Below are positions 1 through 11,599 of a DNA stretch of 64,000 nucleotides, piece after piece. The DNA comes from Lichenostomus cassidix (Eukaryota > Chordata > Aves > Passeriformes > Meliphagidae), in assembly GCA_008360975.2 (NCBI GenBank), contig CM039210.1, forward strand, positions 17,507,007 to 17,571,006, written 5' to 3'. The position numbers were made by a program, and so were the translations under genes. Under the pieces are notes generated by a model. It saw only the letters and a program-made list of their open reading frames with translations. It was not told the origin of the DNA and did no database searches. The number at the start of each line of letters is the position of its first letter. The stretch's first letter is position 1.

Positions 1-678
1 AATGTGGACTGACAGCATCTATGTGTGTACAGTAGCAATGTGGTGTTGGTGTTTGTTATTCAGGAAAGCAAACTGACAACAACAAATGACACATTCCTAA
101 ACTTTGTTATTTCAGAATCCAGACCTCTTTCATTTCCTTGATATTTTGACAATGCTCTGGGATAAAGGAGCTTGTGTAATGGATCTTGTCCATCTTGGGG
201 CAAAAGTGTTACTCTTGTACTTCTCAAGTGGTCAGTAAGTCATCTGGGCAGCTTAGTCATATTTCCCAAGGAGGAAAGGTATTGACAAGTCTTTGACTTT
301 TTTTCCCCCTATATCAAAGAGGTCTCTTTGGATGTATTTCCCTGAAACATGATGTCTCATGAATTTCAAGTTGCATCCTTCAGATCCATTATCCTTTTAA
401 CACTATAATGAGAAATGTTGTCAGCTTGGAGTTTTTATGAGATGAGTTGTGCTTGGAAGGATTAATCCAGAGGACTCTTCCAAGGGTATTTTCCATCCCT
501 TCTCCCCACACCTTCCCCACTCCCAGTCTTTTATTTGTCTGAACCAGTAACCTCACATTTCTGTAATCTAAATGTACAAATGCTTTGCATTTACGGTCCA
601 GTAGCTTGGTTAATCTGAGCTCCCTGGAGTAGCAGATGGTTAATTTGTTGCTGATTCCAGTTACAGAGAATTGTGTCA
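1..678. other. No gene recognised
   Basis: Ordinary mixed-composition sequence. The short open frames here lack recognisable motifs and I see no repeat that recurs elsewhere in the window. Confidence 0.5.
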
Positions 679-683
679 CCTAT

Positions 684-1163
684 TGTATTGGTTTGAAAAC
701 AAACCAGTGAGAGATTGCAAGTCAGGATTATAATTTAATATGAAAAATTAAAAATAAGTGAAATAATACAAGGAAAAACACTGACAAAGACAGATACAAC
801 CTGACACCCTGTTAGGGTGGTGGTAGCAGTCCAAACGAAGTAGTTCAGTGGAAGTGGTGATCCTATGGAAGGTCTGGTCTCCAGCTGAAGGTCCAGTGGT
901 AGCTCTTGTCCTCTGGGAACCCAGTAGACAGGGCTAACTTAGGCAGTTCCAAGGCCAGGTTATATCCAGGTGAGAATGCTTGGCTCCTCCCTCCTGGGTG
1001 GAGCATCTCACAATAGGATGAGAGAATTCCATGAGTCATGCAGTGGTTTCTTGATGGCCCATTGTCTGTTATCAGGGGTGGGTCATAGCAGGAGATAACA
1101 GCTAATGGCCCACAGCTGGTGGAAATAGAATACTTAAATACATCTATATTGTAACCTAGGACA
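684..1163. mobile_element. Solo LTR, family A (ERVL-like)
   Basis: A 480-bp element starts with TG (TGTATTGGTTTGAAAAC) and ends with CA (GTAACCTAGGACA). It is flanked by the 5-bp direct repeat CCTAT at 679-683 and 1164-1168. The start and internal phrases, such as 'caccctgtt...ggtgatgg', recur in the longer copy at 17777-18933. A 5-bp duplication is typical of ERVL-type integration. Orientation is not decided. Confidence 0.8.
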
Positions 1164-1168
1164 CCTAT

Positions 1169-2909
1169 TATATTTACTCAGGCTGCCACTTAAAAGGATG
1201 CCTTGGGCAAAATCAGTGAAAAATAAAGCAAAGAAAACACTCTCTGATCTGCATAACCACAGGTGAAAATATAAAATATTTCACCTTTGTGTGAAGGGCT
1301 AGAAAGGTGGACAAAGAAAGGAGAGGAGGAAAGAGGGGAAGAAGGGGAGAGGAAGACCTCATTTTCATACCAGAAGTGCAGAACAGGGCAGAGCAGGTTT
1401 GCTGCAATCACTATGTTGAATCACAAACACCCTGTTTTAAATGGTTTTGCAATGTGGTAATCCTTGGCTTCAGTTCCCTACTTTAACTCTTAAACAAAAC
1501 AACAGGTGGTTTGACATCCTGTGACTACTTCCTTCTCTTCCAGCACATGTTGTCATAGGAATCCATGGCACCACTCCCTGCCATCACTGCTTATTGCATG
1601 CCCCGTGGCTTCTAGGGAATGCTCTGGTGGCCCAGGGATGCTGTTATGATTACCATGACTACTTGGGAGGAGTAATCTATGCATTTATGTGGGTTAAGGA
1701 GAAGCTTGGGGGAGCTTCCAAAACTGGATGGGGCCAAGGGGAAATCCCTGCACTGGGTGTTCAGAGGGCTACAGCTGGCAGGGGGTGGTGGTCATGCAGA
1801 AAGATGTAAGGAAATGGAGAAGGGAAGAGTAAACCTTGAATGCTTGTGATCTTTTTTTGTGCAATCATCCTCCCAATCAAGGTTCTCTCTTTTCTCTTTG
1901 CTCTGGGAAACACCACAGAGTCAGATGAAGAATTTGGTGAGTGTGGGTTCCCTGTGCAGAATTCAATGACAAAATCTGTGAACAAGGTAAGAACAAGGGC
2001 TTATGGCTGTGAAGGTTTTTGTTTCTTCCTTATCCCCTTCTAAACCCATTATTGCAGTGTTAGACACGAAATTTAGATGTGCCTAGCACAGAAGCTGATA
2101 TTCCAAGCACTGAGCAAAAGAGTCTAAAAATATCAAGCTAAATAGGGTTTCTTTTTAATCCATGCTATTATGATGGTTTGGGTTTTAGAACAGTTTGTAT
2201 TGTATCCAAATGATCTATATGTGAATAATTGTTACCAACGTCCTGACACCAGGACCTAATTAGGAAGTAAGAGCCTTAGATAGGCCATTTGCATAGTGAG
2301 TGTCCATATGTCTCCTTGAGCAATTTATTTGCTTCACTACATTGAGATATAATGAGAATGAAACTCTTAGAACTGCCTTTGAGGCTCTTAATCTCCTCTG
2401 CAGTTATAGCCCACTATTAAGAAGATAATATCTATTTCCCTGTGTTCAGAAATAAAAGGCTACTGTACTGTTACTTTTATTCCAGATTGCCCAAGTTTCT
2501 CTATTTCCAAGTTTCCAATGGAAATGGAATGAGAAATGCCAAAACAACCCGTTGTCTAAGAAAAATGTAGTGCTGTCAGAAAAAGCACAAAGAAGGACAG
2601 GGCAGGGCAGGGCAGGGCAGAGCAGAGCAAAATGATCTTGAAGGACTACTACCTATCCTGTCTAACTCACAACCCTGATGAAAGCTAATGTTGTGGTATT
2701 TCAGTCAAGGTATGGATACAATTTGAGGAACTCAATGTATAGATGCAATTTTAGGAATTCAATGAATAGTTGCAATTTGAAGAGCTCTGTATTGGTTCTG
2801 TTTGGCTTTCTTGCTGCTAGAATGAGAGGAAAGGGGAAGGGTTGGCACAAGGCTGCCTGAGTTTTGTCTTAGTTTTGAATATTTAGCTGAGTCTGGACCA
2901 ACATGCTGT
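1169..2909. other. No gene recognised
   Basis: Mixed, AT-leaning sequence with only short, motif-free open frames. It contains a purine-rich stretch near 1310-1350 and a small GGGCA repeat, listed separately. Confidence 0.5.
2597..2628. repeat. GGGCA pentanucleotide microsatellite
   Basis: Four to five perfect GGGCA units followed by two AGAGC-like degenerate units. Confidence 0.85.
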
Positions 2910-3422
2910 TATGATCCAATTATTAAGGTTCTTTAGAAATACCTCTGCCCGAATTAAGGTGCAAACGAGACCATATGCCTGTCAATAGCATGGGTTTTAT
3001 TTGATAGTAAATATGAGAGAGAGGAAAAGAGAGAAAAGGAGAAGTAGGAAAAGAGGTGGGGGGGGACAGAAAGAGGGTGACAGAGACAGAATAAAGAAAA
3101 TATCACCATCCGTGGATCCCAACAACGTTGCAGTCCGGTGGTGCAAGGCCTAGCACTTTGGGGAGGAGGTCTTTGATGGATTATGACTCCCCCTCAGCTG
3201 CATCTCACATGAATGTCCCGTGGATGTGGCCTGTGGGGTTGGGGGTTCCACAGCTGGGCCAGTTTGTGTAACGGAGGATGGGTGTTTATGGCCTCTGACC
3301 AGAGGTTACACCACACACCCCAAACCACCTCCCCCCCCCCGCCTCCTCGGCTGGGGGGGAAGTCTGTGTAAACCTGGCTTCTGTGAGCTGTGCTCTCCCC
3401 CACCCCAAACTCAGCCAGGGAT
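2910..3422 (-). mobile_element. Family C LTR, copy 1 (truncated)
   Basis: Shares a long colinear series of phrases with the LTRs at 8869-10644 and 24436-34511: 'CTGCC.GAATTAAGGTG', the TTTATTT polyadenylation complement, 'ATGGATCCCAA', 'TGACCAGAGGTTACACCACACACCC' in part, then a poly-C tract and a G-rich tract. It is cut at 3422, where the first array LTR begins, and its remaining part is not found after the array. The left end is approximate. Confidence 0.7.
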
Positions 3423-4063
3423 TGAGGCACAGATTGACTCCACAACTCAAATAGTTATGAAGTAGGTATGCATTTATTCCAGCTGGGGTGCATGGGGGGT
3501 AGCCCCTCCAAAGGCATGTACCCTGTCAGCAGCACTTCATTATGTTTATATTAGGTTACAGGTTGCATATGCATAAAGTTACACAATGCCCCTATACATA
3601 TTCATTATCTATCCCCGCTTCGTATTATAATGAGTTCAAAGTTCATTTAAATATGCTCACACAAGTGCAGTGTCATGGATTAATTGTGGATGAGGGTCCT
3701 GAAGATAAATGAGGGACGAAGTTAGTAGTCTTCCTCGGGATGACCTGTTCAGCCTGTTCCCTTGCGCATGCTCCCTTGGTTCTTGGTCCAAGTCCAAGCC
3801 TTAGAACTAACTTGTGCCAGTTCTGGGGTCCGAGGGCAGGATGTTCGGTCACACTCAGTAGTTTTTCTCAATTATTTGGCTTTCTTCTCTATATCCTCCC
3901 TGCTACTAGTTAGGCACAAAATCATTAAGCGAATAATACATTGTCTTCAGCAAGCAAATCTTAGTAAATCATTATCCAATCTCTGGCCTTCTAAATCAGT
4001 TCAAAAAATTATTATCCAGCTTCTAGTTCCCCTAAATAAATAAATCCTAGCCCCCCTAAATCA
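3423..4063 (-). mobile_element. Array LTR unit 1
   Basis: Starts TGAGGCACAG and ends CCTAAATCA. The first ~330 bp are diverged from the other units, and from about 3770 it is nearly identical to unit 2. It interrupts family C LTR copy 1. Confidence 0.8.
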
Positions 4064-4174
4064 GAGGGCAGGAACTAAATGCACAAAGGCTTTGCTTTAA
4101 TCGCAGCCTTTTTCCTGTCTTGTTCAAAGCAAAACCCTGGTGAGCAGTAGACAGACCTGCTGAGCTGTAACCTC
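4064..4174. repeat. Array spacer (111 bp), first copy
   Basis: Begins GAGGGCAGGAAC and ends TGTAACCTC. Copies at 4817-4927 and 6485-6595 look identical. Origin unknown: I could not match it to either end of the related provirus. Confidence 0.8.
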
Positions 4175-4816
4175 TGAAGCACGGAATTGACCCCACAACT
4201 CAGATAGTTATGAAGTAGGTATGTGTTTATTCCAGCTGGGGTGCATGGGGGGTAGCCCCTCCAAAAGCATGCACACCCTCAGCAGCACTTCACTTGGTTT
4301 ATATTAGGTTACAGGTTACATATGCATGAAGTTAGACAAAGCCCCTATACATATTCATTACCTATCCCCGCTTTGTATTATAATGAGTTCAAAGTTCATT
4401 TAAATATGCTCGCGCAAGCGCAGTGTTTCAGATTAATTGTGGGCAGGGGTCCCACATAATTAATGATGTCAAAATCAGTAGTCTTCCTCATGATGAACTG
4501 TTCACCCTGTTCCCTTGCGCATGCTCCCTTGGTTCTTGGTCCAAGTCCAAGCCTGAGAACTAACTTGTGCCAGTTCTGGGGTCCGAGGGCAGGATGTTCG
4601 GTCACACTCAGTAGTTTTTCTCAATTATTTGGCTTTCTTCTCTATATCCTCCCTGCTACTAGTTAGGCACAAAATCATTAAGCGAATAATACATTGTCTT
4701 CAGCAAGCAAATCTTAGTAAATCATTATCCAATCTCTGGCCTTCTAAATCAGTTCAAAAAATTATTATCCAGCTTCTAGTTCCCCTAAATAAATAAATCC
4801 TAGCCCCCCTAAATCA
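4175..4816 (-). mobile_element. Array LTR unit 2
   Basis: 642 bp from TGAAGCACGG to CCTAAATCA. Sequence type 1, shared with the unit that ends at 6484. Confidence 0.8.
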
Positions 4817-4927
4817 GAGGGCAGGAACTAAATGCACAAAGGCTTTGCTTTAATCGCAGCCTTTTTCCTGTCTTGTTCAAAGCAAAACCCTGGTGAGCAG
4901 TAGACAGACCTGCTGAGCTGTAACCTC

Positions 4928-5451
4928 TGAAGCACGGAATTGACCCCACAACTCAGATAGTTATGAAGTAGGTATGTGTTTATTCCAGCTGGGGTGCATG
5001 GGGGGTAGCCCCTCCAAAAGCATGCACACCCTCAGCAGCACTTCACTTGGTTTATATTAGGTTACAGGTTACATATGCATGAAGTTAGACAAAGCCCCTA
5101 TACATATTCATTACCTATCCCCGCTTTGTATTATAATGAGTTCAAAGTTCATTTAAATATGCTCGCGCAAGCGCAGTGTTTCAGATTAATTGTGGGCAGG
5201 GGTCCCACATAATTAATGATGTCAAAATCAGTAGTCTTCCTCATGATGAACTGTTCACCCTGTTCCCTTGCGCATGCTCCCTTGGTTCTTGGTCCAAGTC
5301 CAAGCCTGAGAACCAACTTGTACCAGTTCGGGGTCCAAGGGCAGGATGCTTGGTCACACTCAGTGGTTTTTCTCAATTATTTGGCTCTCTTCTCTATATC
5401 CTCCCTGATACTAAGTAGACACAAAATCATTAAGCAAATAATAAATTGTCT
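4928..5451 (-). mobile_element. Array LTR unit 3, runs into gap
   Basis: Starts TGAAGCACGG. From about 5310 it switches to type 2 sequence ('ACCAGTTCGGGGTCC', 'GATACTAAGTAGACAC'), as in the provirus LTR at 53016. It is cut by the N run. Confidence 0.8.
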
Positions 5452-5951
5452 NNNNNNNNNNNNNNNNNNNNNNNNNNNNNNNNNNNNNNNNNNNNNNNNN
5501 NNNNNNNNNNNNNNNNNNNNNNNNNNNNNNNNNNNNNNNNNNNNNNNNNNNNNNNNNNNNNNNNNNNNNNNNNNNNNNNNNNNNNNNNNNNNNNNNNNNN
5601 NNNNNNNNNNNNNNNNNNNNNNNNNNNNNNNNNNNNNNNNNNNNNNNNNNNNNNNNNNNNNNNNNNNNNNNNNNNNNNNNNNNNNNNNNNNNNNNNNNNN
5701 NNNNNNNNNNNNNNNNNNNNNNNNNNNNNNNNNNNNNNNNNNNNNNNNNNNNNNNNNNNNNNNNNNNNNNNNNNNNNNNNNNNNNNNNNNNNNNNNNNNN
5801 NNNNNNNNNNNNNNNNNNNNNNNNNNNNNNNNNNNNNNNNNNNNNNNNNNNNNNNNNNNNNNNNNNNNNNNNNNNNNNNNNNNNNNNNNNNNNNNNNNNN
5901 NNNNNNNNNNNNNNNNNNNNNNNNNNNNNNNNNNNNNNNNNNNNNNNNNNN
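5452..5951. other. Assembly gap, 500 N
   Basis: Exactly 500 N, a conventional placeholder length. It lies inside the tandem array, so the true copy number is unknown. Open frames crossing it are artefacts. Confidence 0.98.
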
Positions 5952-6484
5952 AGCACTTCACTTGGTTTATATTAGGTTACAGGTTACATATGCATGAAGT
6001 TAGACAAAGCCCCTATACATATTCATTACCTATCCCCGCTTTGTATTATAATGAGTTCAAAGTTCATTTAAATATGCTCGCGCAAGCGCAGTGTTTCAGA
6101 TTAATTGTGGGCAGGGGTCCCACATAATTAATGATGTCAAAATCAGTAGTCTTCCTCATGATGAACTGTTCACCCTGTTCCCTTGCGCATGCTCCCTTGG
6201 TTCTTGGTCCAAGTCCAAGCCTGAGAACTAACTTGTGCCAGTTCTGGGGTCCGAGGGCAGGATGTTCGGTCACACTCAGTAGTTTTTCTCAATTATTTGG
6301 CTTTCTTCTCTATATCCTCCCTGCTACTAGTTAGGCACAAAATCATTAAGCGAATAATACATTGTCTTCAGCAAGCAAATCTTAGTAAATCATTATCCAA
6401 TCTCTGGCCTTCTAAATCAGTTCAAAAAATTATTATCCAGCTTCTAGTTCCCCTAAATAAATAAATCCTAGCCCCCCTAAATCA
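5952..6484 (-). mobile_element. Array LTR unit 4 (left part in gap)
   Basis: Matches unit 2 from its internal 'AGCACTTCACTTGG' to the terminal CCTAAATCA, and is followed by the 111-bp spacer. Confidence 0.8.
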
Positions 6485-6595
6485 GAGGGCAGGAACTAAA
6501 TGCACAAAGGCTTTGCTTTAATCGCAGCCTTTTTCCTGTCTTGTTCAAAGCAAAACCCTGGTGAGCAGTAGACAGACCTGCTGAGCTGTAACCTC

Positions 6596-7245
6596 TGAAG
6601 CACGGAATTGACCCCACAACTCAGATAGTTATGAAGTAGGTATGTGTTTATTCCAGCTGGGGTGCATGGGGGGTAGCCCCTCCAAAAGCATGCACACCCT
6701 CAGCAGCACTTCACTTGGTTTATATTAGGTTACAGGTTACATATGCATGAAGTTAGACAAAGCCCCTATACATATTCATTACCTATCCCCGCTTTGTATT
6801 ATAATGAGTTCAAAGTTCATTTAAATATGCTCGCGCAAGCGCAGTGTTTCAGATTAATTGTGGGCAGGGGTCCCACATAATTAATGATGTCAAAATCAGT
6901 AGTCTTCCTCATGATGAACTGTTCACCCTGTTCCCTTGCGCATGCTCCCTTGGTTCTTGGTCCAAGTCCAAGCCTGAGAACCAACTTGTACCAGTTCGGG
7001 GTCCAAGGGAGGGATGCTTGGTCACACTCAGTGGTTTTTCTCAATTATTTGGCTTTCTTCTCTATATCCTCCTTGATACTAGGTAGGCACAAATTCATTA
7101 AGCGAATTATAAATGGTTTGCAGCAGGCATATCTTAGTAAATCATTATCCAATCTCTGGTCCTCTAAATCAGTTCAAAAGTTATTATTATTACTATCCAG
7201 CTTCTAGTTCTTTTAAATTAATAATTTCTATTTTACCCTAAATCA
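6596..7245 (-). mobile_element. Array LTR unit 5 (last)
   Basis: 650 bp, TGAAGCACGG to TACCCTAAATCA. The 3' half matches the provirus LTRs better than units 1, 2 and 4. It is followed by CCTGTCTG..., not by the array spacer. Confidence 0.8.
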
Positions 7246-7695
7246 CCTGTCTGAAATGCCCCCTCCTTTTTAGACAGGAGAAGCACAACAAGTCTGCAAG
7301 GGAAGGAAGTCTAATTATATTGCACATGTTCTAATTTAATTTGCTATGTGTTGCTGGGAGTTTGAGCAGCAGAAATACGAGGTCACTTCTTGCCTGCGAC
7401 TGTATCCTTTGCTTGATGAGAAGTGGATATACCAAATAGCTTTTCCCGGTGTCATTACCTCAAGGGTAAATGACTGGGGATCTCCCCCACAGTATGAGGT
7501 TTCTTTCTGTGAGACTAAAAGCCCTTCTTTAAAATTAAATGTCCCCCAACACACTCACATATACAGATGCATGCACAGAGGGGCAGATAGAGTATTGCAG
7601 GTGGGCTGCAACCACAGATGCATGGATTTTAATATCACCACAAAGCTAAAAGTCTTAAAACTCACTCATGGGTTTATGGAGTAGAAATCATATCC
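7246..7695. other. Unassigned sequence after the array
   Basis: Begins with a short inverted repeat (CCTGTCT ... AGACAGG) around a pyrimidine-rich stretch. Open frames of 72 and 112 codons lie on opposite strands, and neither shows a recognisable motif. It may be ERV body left from the array's parent, but I cannot show this. Confidence 0.4.
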
Positions 7696-8600
7696 TGTCT
7701 TGGTTTGAAAGACAGGTGTCTGCCAAGAGAGGTTGAACCCTCCCTTAGGACAGAGAATGTGATTTTCCCCTCCCTCTGAATTATTTAATTTTGAAAATCA
7801 AGGGCTTTCAGGCAAAGGTATGGGAGAAGGAATATCAGTTCTTTACTAGTATCTATAAACAAGCAATAACAATAATAGCAACCGCAAATAGAACCAGAAA
7901 CCAATAGCAGATGACTTGTGAGCTGCCGAGCCTTTTTCCCGTGTGGTGTAATCACGGTTGCAAGCAGCAGGGGCGCTGTTGAGCTCCCGGCCGGGCAGGG
8001 CAGGTGCGATGACTCCCGAGCGGCTGCAGGTGGCGCTATGGCGCAGGGTCAGGTCAGCCTCACACAGCTGGTAATGGTGGACAGGCTGAAGAGCAGGCAG
8101 GGCAGCTCGGAGCGGCAAAAAGCAGGGTGGCAGGGGTAGGAGCTGGCTCTCTCCCCGGCTAGCTAGTGAGGTAGCAAGGATTTCTGCAGTCACAGCAGAT
8201 GCCGCGGTCTCGTGCGGCAGAGGGCAGGGGCAGGCGGCAGAGGCAGCCGGACTCTCCCGGCAGCAGCTGCGAGAAAATGCAGCCCGGGGAAACGTGCACT
8301 TCCCAGTGGGAAAAAAGGTTGAATCAAAGCTCACCCAGCCAGGAGAAGAAAAAACAGGGCACAGTTGGATTTCCTCTGGTCGCAGCCAAAAGCAAAGAGC
8401 AGCCTCTCCTCTCAGCGTCGGAACCAGGAGAGAGAGAGTTCCAAGGGCCGGCTCTTCCCTTCCCCTGCCTTGCCCAAGCACACCCTTTGTCTCTTACAAA
8501 AGAGTTGATGGCTCTTAATCACCCAACTATTTGTTGCTTAGTAACAGTGATGGACAAAAATTCCAAGGCCTTCCCCAACCTCCGACATATCCCTATTTGT
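7696..8600. mobile_element. Family G LTR, copy 1
   Basis: Starts TGTCTTGGTTTGAAAGACAG. A colinear copy starts at 50115. Shared stretches include the AT-rich start, 'AGTTCTTTACTAGTATCT', a CpG-rich central block (about 7920-8300) and the 'TTGTCTCTTACAAAAG' segment near 8490. The right end is set only by where similarity to the second copy fades. The long open frame on the minus strand (7846-8481) is a low-complexity by-product of the GC-rich block. Confidence 0.65.
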
Positions 8601-9485
8601 CTGAGACTTCCATGAATCCCAGCTGGCTGGCTGCAAAGGGGCACCTGCTGCACTGAAACGCAGACCCACATTAGTCCTCCTTTGAGAAATGGGGATTCCA
8701 GTTTTGTCTGTGATATCCATGACCATTTCTGATTGCATGCACAGACTCATATAGCAAAGGATCACTTTGTTTGTACTTCAGCCAGACAATTTATTTGAAG
8801 TCATGTTCATCTAGATTATGAAGTGCCTCGGGAACATGGACTTGGGACATTGATCATGAAGAAATCACTGTTTTAGAGAGATGCCTCTGCCTGAATTAAG
8901 GTGAAAATGAGACCATATGCCAATGTCAATAGTACAGATTTTATTTAACAGTAAATGTGTGTGAGAGAGAGGGAGAGAAATAGGTGGTTAGCAGGGAGAG
9001 AAAGATAGTGATGGAGACAGATTAAGTAGAAAATACCACCACTCCATGGATCCCAAGAGCATCCCGTTGATCCTCTTCTTCTGGTCTTCCTGGTGGTGAG
9101 GGTCCCCCCAAAAACACTGAGTTCAATGGATTAATATACATTTGGGCCAGGTGGGAACGCCCAGGTACCTCCCCTTAGAGGGGGGGCAAGTTTGACACTG
9201 TCTCTTGCAACAGACATCTGTTGCATCACTTTGCATCACATGCAGTTGTAGGATGAAAGGCCTCAGCAATCAGTCTGGGGGGTGCTTCGGAGGTCTTTAA
9301 AGGTTTATGACACCTCCTTATCTGCCTCTCATGTAAATGTCCCGTGTGTATGTGGCCTTCCTGGGGTGGGGGGGTGGGGGGTGGGGGTGGGTTTAACAAC
9401 TGAGCTAGTTTGTCTAAGGGAGGATAGGTGTTAACTCCCTCTGACCAGAGGTTACCACACACCCAAAACCTCTCCTTCTCTGTAG

Positions 9486-9770
9486 CGTATGGAATGAGAA
9501 TCACTCACAGTATGTGACATGAATTCTGTCTTTATTACAAAGCCAAACAGTATATATACTTTACAGCATGAGAAGTTGTCTCTTAGTTGTTTTCTCAGCC
9601 TTTCCCAATTCCTCATTACATCTGTTAGGTTTGACAGCTTGCTTATTCTTCCCAGGGGATAGCAGGAAGCCTGCTTATCTGTTTCAAATCCTATGCTGAT
9701 CAGTACTTTTCAGCATCCAGTTTTTCGGTTTCTCATGGGATTTCGGGGGCCTCTTCCTCTGCAACTCCAC
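9486..9770. mobile_element. Probable nested insertion in family C LTR
   Basis: Family C sequence breaks off after 'CCCAAAACCTCTCC' and resumes at 'CTCCTCCTCCCTTGG'. The roughly 285 bp between, starting TGTAGCG and ending CTCCACA, are absent from copies 1 and 3. It contains TTTATT near the left and TATATATA near 9550. No clean target duplication could be read, so the edges are approximate. Confidence 0.45.
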
Positions 9771-9888
9771 ACTCCTCCTCCCTTGGTTGGGGGGGAGTGT
9801 ATGCAAATCTGGCCTCAGCAGACGAGCCTGTGGGCTATGGCTTCCCCCACCCCAAATCCAGCCAGAGCCAATTTTCAGGACAGCTGCT

Positions 9889-10359
9889 TGCGGCAACGCA
9901 GTATCACGATTCACAAACGGCCACCCCATGCTGCAATGTGGAGGGGGCCGCCCGTGGCCAGAACACGCCAGGCAGACACATGGCTGTAGCAGGTAGTGGA
10001 GCTGCAGGGGACGCGAGACTCCGTGAAGGTGTGGCGATGGAAGAAATGCAGGATTACCTTCTGAACTTTCCAGGGATTTATTAAGGTCCACAGTCGAGGG
10101 TCAGAGGAGGGTGGAGAGGGACGGAGAGGCAGGGGAGGGTTCGGGGTGCTGGAAAGCCAAGATGGTGAACCCTGAGTTTTGCTTTCCCAGCAGGTTATCA
10201 GAAGGAACAGAGGCGTGGTTACTCAGAAGAACCAACTAGGGGAAGCCAGAGGGGAGGAGCCAGGGAGGAGAAAGGGGTAAACCAATAAGATTACAGCATG
10301 GGATGGTACAGGTTTCTGCTAGGGAGAAGTCTCTAGAACCGCATAAGCACACTACAACA
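9889..10359 (-). mobile_element. Solo LTR, ERVK type
   Basis: 471 bp, TGCGGCAACGCAG to CACTACAACA, with 6-bp duplication GCTGCT at 9883-9888 and 10360-10365. The AATAAA complement (TTTATT, about 10076) lies towards the left end, so it reads on the minus strand. It interrupts family C LTR copy 2 exactly inside its 'GGACAGCTGCT' motif. Confidence 0.85.
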
Positions 10360-10649
10360 GCTGCTGGGTTTAGCTTTCTTGTGGGTACATTCTTCTCCTT
10401 TGTTTAATTCTTCCTTGTTTACTTCTCCCTAGACTTGAAGTAATTGGACAGTAGTGTCACCTTTACCTTTTCTCAAGTTTCCTTAGGCATCTTAACTCAC
10501 AGTCTAGAGTTCCAGTCAGGAGGCATATTCAGGAAGGAGTGAGCTTCTGTGGTTGCAGCTTCTTTAAACAGTTTTTCCATAACGGGCAAAAAGTCCTTCA
10601 TAACAATGTTTAAGCCATTAACCATAACATTTCAGTCTCTCACAATCAC

Positions 10650-11145
10650 TAAGCATTAGTATTTCCATTTTTAGTGTGCAGAGTAATGACTCCTACTTCT
10701 TCCAGGAAGTGCTTTGAGATTTATTGAAGATGGACTTTAGATACCAACAAGGTCTTCTTGCTTGTGTGAATGATGTGGAGATGTATTAAACTTTTGTTGC
10801 TTGTTTACGCATTGTTTTATACCCCTCCTGCCACACATAAGCACACAAACACAGCTTTTACTCACTGAAGTGGTATTTTTACAGAATGTATATCCATGCT
10901 TCTTGGTGAAGAAGGGCAAGCAAGACAATAGAAACAGTTGCCTGTTCTGGATATATTTACTAGTAGATACCACCAGATGAGAACATGTATGGTGATGAAA
11001 CCAAAATCTTAATTTTTAATACCTACTGCTGCAGCCTTCACAAGTGTCCTTGTCAGTCAAATTTTTTATCATACCTCTTGTACTGAAGCCTAGCCTTTGT
11101 GAACAGCACTGCCTTCTTTTTAAATATTCCCTTCATCAGTAAGAG
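10650..11145. other. No gene recognised
   Basis: AT-leaning sequence without open frames carrying motifs and without recurrence elsewhere in the window. Confidence 0.5.
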
Positions 11146-11150
11146 TTGAT

Positions 11151-11590
11151 GCCTAAAACAGGCTACCTGAAACGGAGGACTAGACAAAATTAGGAGTATA
11201 AAAAGCAGACAAATTTATTCAAGGCCTTCAAGGTACATTTGGGCAAGCAAAGTCCCCCTCGTGGGACTACACCCAAAATGGATACAGGGTCATGAGCCCT
11301 TCACCTTTTATAAGTTCTGTCCTATTAGCATATTGGCCCCTAATTCTCCAATCACACCCTTAGGCGATGATGTTAACCACCCCAGGCCCGCTCCCCCCAA
11401 CTCACTGTTGTTTACATTTTTTCAGGCCCTAAGGCAATGAACGTGTCCTTGGAATCTCTATTCAAAGGGATTTCTTTTGGCTAAAGGTGCTGGGAACAGA
11501 GGTTTTTAGCATTTTAAAGAATCACAGAACTACACCAAGTCACAGATACATGAAGAGTATAAAACTAGCAATTATTAAGGCATCATTGTA
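11151..11590 (-). mobile_element. LTR-like sequence
   Basis: On the minus strand a TATA-like TTATAAAA (about 11308-11316) is followed about 100 bp later by AATAAA (about 11210), an LTR-like promoter to poly(A) spacing. A possible 6-bp repeat AAGAGT occurs near both ends, but it would give a non-canonical LTR end. Boundaries and status are tentative. Confidence 0.35.
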
Positions 11591-11599
11591 AATGCAAAA

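Larger units (their letters stand above)
3423..7245 (-). repeat. Tandem array of gammaretroviral-type LTRs, 753-bp period
   Basis: At least five head-to-tail LTR copies start at 3423, 4175, 4928, (about 5843, hidden in the gap) and 6596. Start-to-start spacing is 752-753 bp: an LTR of about 642 bp plus an identical 111-bp spacer (4064-4174, 4817-4927, 6485-6595). The same LTR flanks the minus-strand provirus at 53016-63785. The copies at 4175 and at the gap (ending 6484) are one sequence type. Those at 4928 and 6596 are another, closer to the provirus LTR. The distal half of copy 1 matches copy 2 almost perfectly, as expected from unequal exchange. The spacer matches neither the provirus leader nor its 3' end. 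Confidence 0.85.
8869..10644 (-). mobile_element. Family C LTR, copy 2, with nested insertions
   Basis: Starts TGTTTTAGAGAG and ends CAGTCTCTCACA, with 5-bp duplication ATCAC at 8864-8868 and 10645-10649. The AATAAA signal is on the minus strand near its 3' end (complement at about 8940). Two later insertions split it: one about 9486-9770 and an ERVK-type LTR at 9889-10359. The TSD shows a solo LTR. Confidence 0.8.

Noticed and set aside
5216..6127. 303-codon open frame across the gap
   Set aside because: It exists only because N codons are read as open; the flanks are LTR sequence.
7846..8481. 211-codon minus-strand frame in a GC-rich block
   Set aside because: Lies inside an LTR repeated at 50115; the other copy does not keep the frame over the same stretch in a recognisable way.
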